Below are positions 1-7,366 of a stretch of DNA of 17,975 nucleotides, piece after piece. The position numbers and the translations under genes were made by a program. The notes under the pieces were generated by a model, which saw nothing but the letters and a program-made list of their open reading frames with translations, was not told the DNA's origin and made no database searches. Origin of the DNA: Opitutia bacterium (GTDB taxonomy: Bacteria > Verrucomicrobiota > Verrucomicrobiia > Opitutales > Seribacteraceae); contig NZLE01000011.1 in the NCBI GenBank assembly GCA_002692605.1, forward strand, positions 1-17,975, given 5' to 3'. Numbering within the stretch: the stretch's first letter is position 1; every line of letters begins with the position of its first letter.

Positions 1-1014
1 AAACCGGATCCAAATCGCTATGACGGGAGAATGCCCTACAGAAAATGTGGTCGATGGGGGGTAAGGTTGCCTGCCTTGACTTTGGGTTGTTGGCATAACT
101 TTGGAGGAAGTTCGCCCACGGCAAATCAGCGTGAAATGATTTGTTCAGCCTTTGATGCGGGAATCACTCATTTCGATTTGGCCAATAACTACGGACCTCC
201 TTATGGCTCCGCTGAGACAAATGTGGGAAAGATCCTTAGGGATTTACCGAGAGATGAGATTTTGATTACCAGCAAGGCAGGTTATGATATGTGGCCGGGG
301 CCTTATGGCGAGTGGGGTTCGAGAAAATATTTGCTGGCCAGCTTGGATCAGTCTCTGCGTAGAATGAACGTCGAATATTTTGATTTCTTTTACTCTCATA
401 GATTTGATCCGCATACGCCTTTGGAGGAAACGATGGGGGCATTGGATAGCGCCGTTCGACAGGGTAAGGCACTGTACGCTGGAATAAGTAGCTATCTCCC
501 AGATCAGACCCAAGAGGCGGTATCCGTTTGCAAAGCCCATTCCTTCGCTCCACTGGCCATTCATCAACCGAATTATTCCATGCTCAATCGTTGGGTGGAA
601 AAGGGCCTTCAGTCAACCTGCGAAAACTTGGGTCTTGGAGTGATTGCTTTTTGCCCGCTTTTTCAAGGGATGCTTACCGACAAGTACCTTGATGGAATAC
701 CGAAGGGCTCACGGGCCACGATCGAGAAATCACCTCTTCGTAAAAATGAGTTGAACGAACAGAACTTAAGGGTAATTGGCGAACTGAACGATCATGCGAA
801 AGAGCGCGGTCAAAGTCTTGCTCAAATGGCCTTGTCCTGGGTTTTGAGAACCGATTCGATCACGAGCGCACTGATTGGAGCGAGTTCGGCAAAACAAATC
901 CTTGAGAACGTCAAAGCGGTCAACTCCCTCGATTTTTCAGCGGATGAACTACAAAAGCTGGACCGAATTCTTGCCAAGATGAACCTCCCCAAGTCTCTCT
1001 GGGCGGGAGAATAG
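1..1014 (+). CDS. Aldo/keto reductase, YghZ-like (5' end outside window)
   Basis: NADPH-dependent aldo/keto reductase of the YghZ (L-glyceraldehyde 3-phosphate reductase) type, predicted cytosolic. Counting from the first ATG in the window (base 31), the catalytic tetrad is visible as D49, Y54 (in NNYGPPYGSAE), K82 (in TSKAGYD) and H123 (in FYSHRF). GYDMWPGPYG and SRKYLLASLDQSL match E. coli YghZ as I remember it. The frame stays open to base 1 and reads KPDPNRYDGR before that ATG; E. coli YghZ has a similar NPERYGQ segment before its MQYR, so the true start is almost certainly upstream of the window and ATG 31 is internal. The stop is at 1012-1014, 13 bases from the stop of the convergent nitrilase gene. 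The substrate cannot be read from sequence; a reactive aldehyde or keto-sugar is plausible. Confidence 0.93.
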   Translation, partial: KPDPNRYDGRMPYRKCGRWGVRLPALTLGCWHNFGGSSPTANQREMICSAFDAGITHFDLANNYGPPYGSAETNVGKILRDLPRDEILITSKAGYDMWPGPYGEWGSRKYLLASLDQSLRRMNVEYFDFFYSHRFDPHTPLEETMGALDSAVRQGKALYAGISSYLPDQTQEAVSVCKAHSFAPLAIHQPNYSMLNRWVEKGLQSTCENLGLGVIAFCPLFQGMLTDKYLDGIPKGSRATIEKSPLRKNELNEQNLRVIGELNDHAKERGQSLAQMALSWVLRTDSITSALIGASSAKQILENVKAVNSLDFSADELQKLDRILAKMNLPKSLWAGE

Positions 1015-1027
1015 CTCTTTGTTTGGA

Positions 1028-1804
1028 TCAGGACCATTCGGGAAGCATTTGGCTTAGAACCGGAAATTCCTTTCGCCACCGAGTCAATTCATCCAAGTTA
1101 ATCCGGCTCTCCAAGACACCTTGCTCCTGTTGCGTGGAGGCTAAAATTTTTCCTTTTGGATCAATCACGACCGAGTGACCTCCATACTCGATTCCCGAGC
1201 CATACCCAATCGCATTGACACCGACGACATAGGCTTGGTTTTCAATGGCCCGAGCTCTGAGAAGAGTGGACCAGTGCTCGATGCGAGATTGCGGCCAGCA
1301 TGCAATTACAACAAAAAGGGTGGCGCCCAACCGTGTTGCGCGTCGGAAGATTTCCGGGAATCTCAAATCAAAGCAGATGAAAGGGCATGCTTCAAACCCC
1401 TCAATGTTAATGAGTTCGATATTCGCGCCCTTTTGATGCACTTTATCTTCTCCAAGGGATTGCATTGGATGGATTTTGTCGTAGTGCCTTACTTTCTCAC
1501 CGCTCGGGTTCAAGATCAGGGCTCGGTTTATGCCCCAACCCCGTTCAGTAGCCGGAACGACCGTTCCCCCAACGACCCATGATCTTTGGCTACTGGCTAA
1601 ATCGGATAAAAAACCTTCGGTGAGGGACGGTTCCCCTAAAATCGTTTCGGATAGATTTAAATTGAACCCGGTGCCGAACATTTCTGGCAGAACGATCAGG
1701 GAATTGGGCTCAATGGTACATTCGAGCAAAAGTTCCTTAACTGCATTGAAATTGTAGGATTTATCTTCCGAAGACAAACCCAGTTGAATCGCGTAAATCT
1801 TCAC
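1028..1804 (-). CDS. Carbon-nitrogen hydrolase (nitrilase family), omega-amidase-like
   Basis: Cytosolic amidase of the nitrilase superfamily, about 258 residues, a normal single-domain length. The Glu-Lys-Cys triad is visible: E41 in VLPEMFGTGF, K110 in HYDKIHP and C144 in ICFDLRFPE. The LPEMFxTGF and CFDLRFP contexts resemble E. coli YafV, an omega-amidase acting on 2-oxoglutaramate and related omega-amides, but the substrate is inferred. I chose the GTG at 1804-1802: translation from it begins (M)KIYAIQLGL as expected for the family, AAAGGAG lies just upstream, and it overlaps the TGA of the preceding gene as GTGA, which implies translational coupling. The frame is open further upstream (to 2068), but that part lies inside the membrane-protein gene and does not resemble the family. 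The gene converges with the aldo/keto reductase across 13 bases. Confidence 0.9.
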   Translation of the reverse strand: MKIYAIQLGLSSEDKSYNFNAVKELLLECTIEPNSLIVLPEMFGTGFNLNLSETILGEPSLTEGFLSDLASSQRSWVVGGTVVPATERGWGINRALILNPSGEKVRHYDKIHPMQSLGEDKVHQKGANIELINIEGFEACPFICFDLRFPEIFRRATRLGATLFVVIACWPQSRIEHWSTLLRARAIENQAYVVGVNAIGYGSGIEYGGHSVVIDPKGKILASTQQEQGVLESRINLDELTRWRKEFPVLSQMLPEWS

Positions 1805-3738
1805 TTTGCTCCTTTGGGGTAGAATTTGAGTGATTCCCTGTGCGTGTAAGGGTGATAAGGCGCGGAACGGTTCATCTCGAGAAAGGCATCCTTCGCCTCT
1901 TGCTTCCGATTCAGGTTCCTGAAAAGGACACTGATCCGGTATTGATGGGCATTGAGACAACCTGGGTGAACCCGAATGGCCTCTTCCGCAGATTCCAGAG
2001 CCGCTTGAAAATCTTTTTTTCGCGTCAGCAGAAAAAAACATTCCCACTTTCTCGCCCTGTGATGCCATGGCGTATGCAGGATGGATTTTCGATGAAATCT
2101 AAGACTTTTTTCGTGATCTCCGAGGTCACTTGCCCGTTTGGCTTGGTAGTAGTAGAGGTTACCCCAAAAAAGATCCTTGGCCGAAAGAAAGGAAACGGGA
2201 ACCAGCGCCAGGCCAATACTCCCAACGACCAGCTTGCCCAAAGGTCCGAGCGAAAGCTTTTGATTTTCTTTTTTGGGAGGATTTTTTTGACCGCTAAGGG
2301 AAAATCCGATGGAAACGCCGAGGGTTGTCCAACCCACTAGCAGGGCACAGGGAGATTTTGTGGGAAATTCAAAAATCGCTTCGATGAGAAAGGAAAGTAG
2401 GCTTGCAAGTAAGCCAAGTTGCAAACCCATACCTTTCCAATCCGAGTCAAACGCACGTAGGAGAGCGGACTTGAAACCGAGGAATACCGCTCCTCCCCAG
2501 AGTCCCAAGAAACCCAAAAGACCTAAAATGCCGTTTTCATAGAGGATTTGAAGGTAATCATTGTGGACGTATCGAACGAGCGTTTTACCGGTAGTCTTAT
2601 CCGCAATTTTTGCGGATTCATGAAAATGCATCTCATAGTGGTCGGAGCCACGGCCGAAAAAGAAGTGCTTGGACCAGCTTGCCCTGAGCGCGTCGGTCCA
2701 AGTGGCTATGCGACGATTTTCGGAGGCATCGCTCGGATTAGAGGGATCATCCTTAAAGATTGTTTCAAATTCAGCCAATTCACGATTCTGTTCAGTTGAT
2801 TGCTTTGGGCTGCTTTCGGTGTCCTTCCAGTGGTTGGACGTAAGAAGGTAGACGGGAAGAGCAAGGGAAAGGAGGAAAAGAGGTAGCAAACGGAAGTAAG
2901 CCTTCCGCTTCTTGATCTTGGCGCATTGAGAATGGAAATGCAGTGCGATCAGAAAGAAAAAGCAAGTGGAGAGACAACCGCCGATTAATCCGACCCATGC
3001 GCCCCGGGCAAGTGACAGGGTGACCGCAGGAAGCAAGAAAAAGAGCATCACGGACAGAAAAATTCCACGCAACCAATGGTTCTTTGCCCATAGTGCGATA
3101 CCCAAGCAAATCGGAATCAGAGGCACATGGTATTCGGCCGCGAAATTATGGTTGAAGATAATTCCGGCAGGAATGCTTTGCGAATGCCGAGGGAATCTTT
3201 GGCTCCAATCCGTCCATTGATAATGCTGGTCAAGAGCAACCAAGCAGGAAAGAGTTCCTGCCGCTACCGAAAGACCCAGAAAGAAAAGTAGTTTGCCTCG
3301 TGTCCAATCGAGATTGACCAAGGCGCATGCGATTCCCAAAGGAAGGAGATGCCAAAGAAAGGAGGAGATCCATGCCCGTTCCAGGTTATGGGCGAAAATC
3401 GTCGATAAGAAGATGGCAAGGAGAAAGGTTCCTCCGCTTAGAATGAAAAACCTTGGAAGGAATCGAGATTTACCCGAAAAGTAAGACTTGAGAGCGAGTA
3501 AGGCCGTCAGCAGTGATCCGAAGATCATGATCACGCAAAACTTCATTTCCGCGTTAATCATGATTATTGGAATAAATCCTTCTCTCCATTGATTCGCTCC
3601 GAGCTCCAAGTAAGTGAGAGGAGGAAGAATGAGAAGAGGAACGGCAATCAGTAAGCCGAGGTAGTCGGCAAACCGAAAGATTGGTTTGATACCGAACTCT
3701 TTATTCGAATCATCCGTTTGAGGGGTTGGATTGCTCAA
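1801..3738 (-). CDS. O-antigen ligase/polymerase-like membrane protein with C-terminal TPR-like region
   Basis: Integral inner-membrane protein of the O-antigen ligase/polymerase (Wzy_C, WaaL-like) superfamily, about 645 residues; such proteins transfer or polymerise lipid-linked glycans on the periplasmic face. About ten to twelve hydrophobic segments are visible. Family signatures are SLARGAW (near residues 242-248), whose Arg is typical, and HNDYLQILYENG (near 392-403), with a large hydrophilic loop between them. After a last hydrophobic segment near 505-520, the final 110 or so residues form TPR-like helix pairs (YYYQAKRASDLGDHEKSLRF, then AALESAEEAIRVHP), an arrangement common in bacterial WaaL-like proteins. 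Start: TTG at 3738 has AAAGGGG five bases upstream; a TTG at 3774 is in frame but lacks a ribosome site. No glycosyltransferases are adjacent, so the glycan is unknown. The stop overlaps the GTG of the amidase gene. Confidence 0.85.
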   Translation of the reverse strand: MSNPTPQTDDSNKEFGIKPIFRFADYLGLLIAVPLLILPPLTYLELGANQWREGFIPIIMINAEMKFCVIMIFGSLLTALLALKSYFSGKSRFLPRFFILSGGTFLLAIFLSTIFAHNLERAWISSFLWHLLPLGIACALVNLDWTRGKLLFFLGLSVAAGTLSCLVALDQHYQWTDWSQRFPRHSQSIPAGIIFNHNFAAEYHVPLIPICLGIALWAKNHWLRGIFLSVMLFFLLPAVTLSLARGAWVGLIGGCLSTCFFFLIALHFHSQCAKIKKRKAYFRLLPLFLLSLALPVYLLTSNHWKDTESSPKQSTEQNRELAEFETIFKDDPSNPSDASENRRIATWTDALRASWSKHFFFGRGSDHYEMHFHESAKIADKTTGKTLVRYVHNDYLQILYENGILGLLGFLGLWGGAVFLGFKSALLRAFDSDWKGMGLQLGLLASLLSFLIEAIFEFPTKSPCALLVGWTTLGVSIGFSLSGQKNPPKKENQKLSLGPLGKLVVGSIGLALVPVSFLSAKDLFWGNLYYYQAKRASDLGDHEKSLRFHRKSILHTPWHHRARKWECFFLLTRKKDFQAALESAEEAIRVHPGCLNAHQYRISVLFRNLNRKQEAKDAFLEMNRSAPYHPYTHRESLKFYPKGAK

Positions 3739-3891
3739 AATATCCCCTTTATCCTGTATCTTTCCCAATGGCAAGGATTCATGGGAAAGCGATGAAGCGT
3801 TTTCAGCCGAGTCCTTGGAAGTCCCTCTTTCGAAGATAACGAGAAGGGAGCCGATGCGGGCCGCCAGGGTTCTGAAGGCCTGCTTGTCCTT

Positions 3892-3909
3892 TGAGCGAGC
3901 GTTCGCTCA
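3892..3909. repeat. Short perfect hairpin at the DUF1080 gene end
   Basis: TGAGCGA, loop GCGT, TCGCTCA: a 7-bp perfect stem overlapping the TGA stop (3907-3909) of the minus-strand DUF1080 gene. No T-run follows on either strand, so it is not a canonical rho-independent terminator. It could slow polymerase or protect the 3' end between the DUF1080 gene and the membrane-protein gene 168 bases downstream. Function unproven. Confidence 0.35.
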
Positions 3910-4593
3910 CTTCAATTCCCGAATCCTTAGGTTCCTCCATGCGACTAAATAGGGCCCGGTTCCCTTTTTGATCCCGTGAACTTGTAAGCCAATGAATCCC
4001 TTGGGGTGGGATTCGAACTTTTCCTTATCAATGAGATCGGACACTGGGTTGCCGTTCACCCAGGTTTGAATTCGAGGACCCTTGGCAAGAATTCGATATT
4101 GGTTCCATTTGCCGTTTTTGAAATGCCTGTGAGGTTTCAAATCCTCCTTGGGGGTCATCCATCCTCCGCAAGCTTCACCGTAAACGTAACCCGACTCCGC
4201 TCCCTTTTCCTTGGTTGCCTCGATTTCAATCTGAGGTCCGTTAACTCGGCCTTTCTTGAATCCTCGGGCTTTTTCCTTTTCCGTCAATTCGCGGGTGTTC
4301 GAGCGAATTTGCACACCGGAATTCAATTCGTCGTTGATTAACTTGACTTCAAACTGAAGCTCGAAGTTTCCATAGAGCTTATCCGAGCAAAGGAAGGAAT
4401 TGGGACTACCTTCATTGGTTTTGCCAATAATTGCCCCCTTTTCCACGCGGTAGGTGGCGCTTCCGTTTAACTGGGTCCAACCATCCAAGGTTTTCCCGTC
4501 AAAGATGGCTTTCATTTCGCCGGGCTTGTGATGAGCGCCATGGAGGGCCAAGAAGCTCAAAAGAAAGGAGGATAGAGTTAACGTTTTGGACAT
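3907..4593 (-). CDS. Secreted DUF1080 (3-keto-disaccharide hydrolase-type) protein
   Basis: Exported single-domain protein of the DUF1080 family (Pfam PF06439, named 3-keto-disaccharide hydrolase), a concanavalin-like beta-sandwich; 228 residues is the usual length. An N-terminal hydrophobic stretch (TLSSFLLSFLALHG) is a probable signal peptide. Family hallmarks are FDGKTLDGW (about 30-38), GAIIG, NFELQFEVKL, SGVQIRS and, at the C-terminus, GFIGLQVHG followed by VAWRNLRIREL. Some family members act on 3-keto-glycosides; activity here is inferred only. ATG 4593 gives a good signal peptide although no strong Shine-Dalgarno is visible. The gene lies 77 bases downstream of the ThuA-like gene on the same strand, so the two are probably co-transcribed. 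Confidence 0.9.
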   Translation of the reverse strand: MSKTLTLSSFLLSFLALHGAHHKPGEMKAIFDGKTLDGWTQLNGSATYRVEKGAIIGKTNEGSPNSFLCSDKLYGNFELQFEVKLINDELNSGVQIRSNTRELTEKEKARGFKKGRVNGPQIEIEATKEKGAESGYVYGEACGGWMTPKEDLKPHRHFKNGKWNQYRILAKGPRIQTWVNGNPVSDLIDKEKFESHPKGFIGLQVHGIKKGTGPYLVAWRNLRIRELK

Positions 4594-4670
4594 AATGATT
4601 GGTTTGTTTGATGGGTTGGTTGCTCAAATGCAAGTGAGGCGCTCTCTTGGGAAAGCAAGAATGCGTTCTT

Positions 4671-5645
4671 CTACTTTTTTTTCTGTTTGGGTCTTTTTCT
4701 GGATGCCGCATGTTCCTCGGGAGTCATCCACGGACCCGGTTCGAAAGTAACGTCTGCCAAGGTGGGTAGTTTGATCCAATTGGTACGATCTCCGTAATCA
4801 TCGAGGTTTTCGTTCAATTCATCCTCCGTGACTTTGTATGTGGGCACTCCGTGTTTGGGGATTTCTATGCCGGCTGCCCAAACGATTGCGTTCAGCACGA
4901 GTTGTCGGTAACCGTCAAGAGCCCAGTTTCTATGATGGTGACCTCCCGTGAAGCCCACGCCTCTTCCACCATTGTCACGAACAATCCCCCAAAGCAGAGA
5001 TTGGCTTTTGCCTTTGGAGAGAAAGCCCCCTCGGTTCCATACGTTGTTGACTCGAAGGAGATTTTTCTCGGTAGGAGTTGCGGTACCCAGGGGCAAGGCC
5101 TCGGGATGGTAGTGTATGTTGAAATAGAATTCGTCCACTGCATCAATGGGCGCGACCCCGCGAGCGGTTTCGTGACCTTTCATGGGTTTGATCTTCGCTC
5201 GCCAGAACGGATTTACGGACACGCCGTTCTTGAAGAATCCACCGATCCATGGGAGGTAGTACTTTTCACCCTGTTCGACACTGGGGTGCACGGCATAATG
5301 CATAAAGACGACACCGACCTTATTTTTTCGAACCAACTCGTCCATTTTGTCCCAACCATGACCAATCACCTTCGTTCCGTCCGCATAGATTACGATGGCC
5401 TTGGCGTCGTCCAAGATCGTCTCCTCTTCGGGCCAACCGGAATGGACGATGGCATTGACTTTGACTTCGGATTGAGCGTTGAGATGTTTTGCAAGCAGAT
5501 GGGAACCGGCTTGAAACTCATGGTCTCCGGAGGCATGGCTTTTGGCTCCGTAAAGAAAAACGATCTTTGCATTTTCGCCATAGGAGGCAAGGCTCGCAAA
5601 TAGGCTTATGCATCCAAAGAGAAAAAAGAGTATGTATTTGTTCAT
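4671..5645 (-). CDS. Secreted ThuA-like (trehalose utilisation-like) domain protein
   Basis: Exported protein with a ThuA-like domain, a class I glutamine amidotransferase-like fold often found beside sugar oxidoreductases and DUF1080 proteins; its biochemical role is not established. Starting at ATG 5645 gives 324 residues with a clear signal peptide (YILFFLFGCISLFASLASYG). The domain starts at AKIVFLYGAKSHASGDHEF (26-44) and shows FMHYAVHP (114-121), FNIHYHP (175-181) and the closing GFTGGHHHRNW (231-241), then LNAIVWAAG. The many histidines suggest metal binding (inference). The C-terminus is strongly basic (RKRPKQKKK). The frame is open to 5825, but the extra 60 residues lie in the divergent intergenic region and the start of the sulfatase gene, so ATG 5645 is preferred. 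A DUF1080 gene follows 77 bases downstream. Confidence 0.9.
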   Translation of the reverse strand: MNKYILFFLFGCISLFASLASYGENAKIVFLYGAKSHASGDHEFQAGSHLLAKHLNAQSEVKVNAIVHSGWPEEETILDDAKAIVIYADGTKVIGHGWDKMDELVRKNKVGVVFMHYAVHPSVEQGEKYYLPWIGGFFKNGVSVNPFWRAKIKPMKGHETARGVAPIDAVDEFYFNIHYHPEALPLGTATPTEKNLLRVNNVWNRGGFLSKGKSQSLLWGIVRDNGGRGVGFTGGHHHRNWALDGYRQLVLNAIVWAAGIEIPKHGVPTYKVTEDELNENLDDYGDRTNWIKLPTLADVTFEPGPWMTPEEHAASRKRPKQKKK

Positions 5646-5745
5646 CGCGGGAAAAGTGAAGACTCCCTCCAATTTAGGACTGATTTTGTTGCGGTAAAGT
5701 TCATTCGGAGTTGTTTTCGGGATTAGTTTTGCATACTCAAGTAAT
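5646..5745. promoter_or_regulatory. Divergent promoter region between ThuA-like and sulfatase genes
   Basis: This 100-base non-coding gap separates two divergently transcribed genes and should hold both promoters. On the minus strand TTTACC and TAAATT are 16 bases apart, each matching 4 of 6 positions of the sigma70 consensus. On the plus strand TTGTTT (5711) and CATACT (5732) are 15 bases apart, which is weaker. No convincing operator palindrome is seen. The location is secure by layout; the boxes are guesses. Confidence 0.35.
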
Positions 5746-7218
5746 ATGAAAATGCTTCCCATCCTTGTTTTTCTTTCCTTCACTCTGTCTTTTGCGAGAG
5801 ATGGAAAACCAAACGTGATCTTCATTCTTGCGGATGATCTGGGTTATAAGGAACTCGGATGTTATGGTCAGACAAAAATCCGTACTCCCCACTTGGATAA
5901 GCTTGCCGAGGAGGGTATGCGTTTCACTCGGAATTACTCGGGCAATGCAGTGTGCGCCCCCTCGCGTTGCGTTCTAATGACAGGAAAGCACCCGGGGAAT
6001 GCATTCATCCGGAACAATGGGGAGCTCAAACCCGAGGGGCAGCTCCCAATTCCTCTGGGCGAAGTTACCTTGGCGGAAGTTTTCAAAAGGGAAGGATACG
6101 TTACAGGAGTCTTCGGCAAGTGGGGCTTGGGGGGGCCGGGCACCGAGGGAGATCCGATGAATCAGGGTTTTGATCGTTTTTACGGCTACAATTGCCAAAG
6201 ACATGCCCACAGTTATTATCCCGATTATTTATGGAGCGATCGCGATCGGGTCCCTCTTGGCAACAACCCCCCCGTTCCAGGACACGCTTCCCTACCCAAG
6301 GGAGCCGACCCCGCCGACCCGAAAAGCTACGAAGTGTTCAAGGGAAAGGATTATGCTTCGGACCGAATTAACGAACAGGCGCTCGCATTTATCCGCAACA
6401 ACAAGGACAAGCCTTTCTTTCTTTACTATCCGACGATCATTCCTCACGTAGCTCTGCACGTTCCGGACGAAGAACTGCTGCCTTATCTTGAACTTCGTTG
6501 GACCGACCCACCCTTTACCAGATCCCAAGGCTATGGATACACGCCTCATTTCACTCCTCGAGCCGCTTATGCCGCCATGATTACCCGAATGGATCGTTAT
6601 GTTGGCAATTTGATTCATTTGATCGATCGGCTTGGTCTGACTAAAGACACCATTGTGATTTTTACTTCCGATAACGGAACCACACACTTGAAGTTGGAAG
6701 TGGATTACGATTTTTTTGATAGCGTAGGGGATTTGCGTGGGCTGAAAGGCTCCCTGTACGAGGGTGGGATCAGGGTCCCATTGATCGTAAAGTGGCCCGA
6801 CAGAATCAAAGCGGGTGAAGTATCGGATCAAATGACGGGTTTTGAGGACTGGATGGTGACCTTGCATTCCTTGATTGGAGCTCAGACGCCCCTTGTCCAA
6901 GAACATGATGGTCATGATCTTGCTCCTCATTTGGGAAACGAAGCCATGCCCAGCCGCCCTCATCTTTATCGGGAATTTTCAGGATATGGCGGACAACAGG
7001 CGGTCTGGATGGGTAAATGGAAAGGCATTCGTCAAAAAATGATTCGCAAAGGGAAAAATCATGATCCGTTGAAAATCGAACTTTATGACCTGTCGCTCGA
7101 CGAATCCGAATCCAAGGATCTTTCCGAAAAGCATCCGGATATCGTTCGACGACTCAAAGAAATTATGGAGGCCGAACATTTGGCCTCCCGGGAATTTCCA
7201 ATTCCAGTGATTGATTAG
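5746..7218 (+). CDS. Secreted formylglycine-dependent sulfatase (arylsulfatase A type)
   Basis: Exported sulfatase of the alkaline phosphatase superfamily, 490 residues, a typical family S1 length; it hydrolyses a sulfate ester, probably on a glycan. A short signal peptide (MLPILVFLSFTLSFA) is followed by NVIFILADDLGY, with calcium ligands D30-D31. The modification motif is C70-A-P-S-R74, with C70 the residue converted to formylglycine. Other expected active-site elements are GKWGLGG (K125), PHVALH (H234), FTSDNG (D309, N310) and RGLKGSLYEGG (K334). Start: ATG 5746; the frame and signal peptide support it. A second sulfatase on the same strand follows after 148 bases; the two share the C-terminal pattern ESKDLS...P..V+RL and are probably distant paralogues in one operon. 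No maturation enzyme gene is in the window. Substrate unknown. Confidence 0.95.
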   Translation: MKMLPILVFLSFTLSFARDGKPNVIFILADDLGYKELGCYGQTKIRTPHLDKLAEEGMRFTRNYSGNAVCAPSRCVLMTGKHPGNAFIRNNGELKPEGQLPIPLGEVTLAEVFKREGYVTGVFGKWGLGGPGTEGDPMNQGFDRFYGYNCQRHAHSYYPDYLWSDRDRVPLGNNPPVPGHASLPKGADPADPKSYEVFKGKDYASDRINEQALAFIRNNKDKPFFLYYPTIIPHVALHVPDEELLPYLELRWTDPPFTRSQGYGYTPHFTPRAAYAAMITRMDRYVGNLIHLIDRLGLTKDTIVIFTSDNGTTHLKLEVDYDFFDSVGDLRGLKGSLYEGGIRVPLIVKWPDRIKAGEVSDQMTGFEDWMVTLHSLIGAQTPLVQEHDGHDLAPHLGNEAMPSRPHLYREFSGYGGQQAVWMGKWKGIRQKMIRKGKNHDPLKIELYDLSLDESESKDLSEKHPDIVRRLKEIMEAEHLASREFPIPVID

Positions 7219-7366
7219 GGGCTATTCAGACGCAGTCTTTCTGATGCAAGGATCAATCCTTGGCTTTGCTCAAAGGCTTCAGGAGTAGCAATGCGTGGGA
7301 AAATTATCTCTTGGCGGATCAATTCGGCTTTACGAGGCACCCAAGATTTCCAATGGTCAATCCTTC

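Noticed and set aside
1805..2068. Upstream extension of the nitrilase frame
   Set aside because: It lies inside the membrane-protein gene, does not resemble nitrilases, and the GTG at 1804 has a ribosome site and the expected N-terminus.
4851..5603. 250-codon open frame on the plus strand
   Set aside because: It lies wholly antisense to the ThuA-like gene, has low-complexity shadow-type composition, no recognisable domain and no ribosome site; the opposite strand has a clear family match.
6292..6963. 223-codon open frame on the minus strand
   Set aside because: Antisense to the first sulfatase, whose active-site motifs are intact; no family resemblance.
7247..7262. CAAGGA-TCAA-TCCTTG hairpin between the two sulfatases
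   Set aside because: Only 6 bp and not followed by a T-run; too weak to call a terminator.
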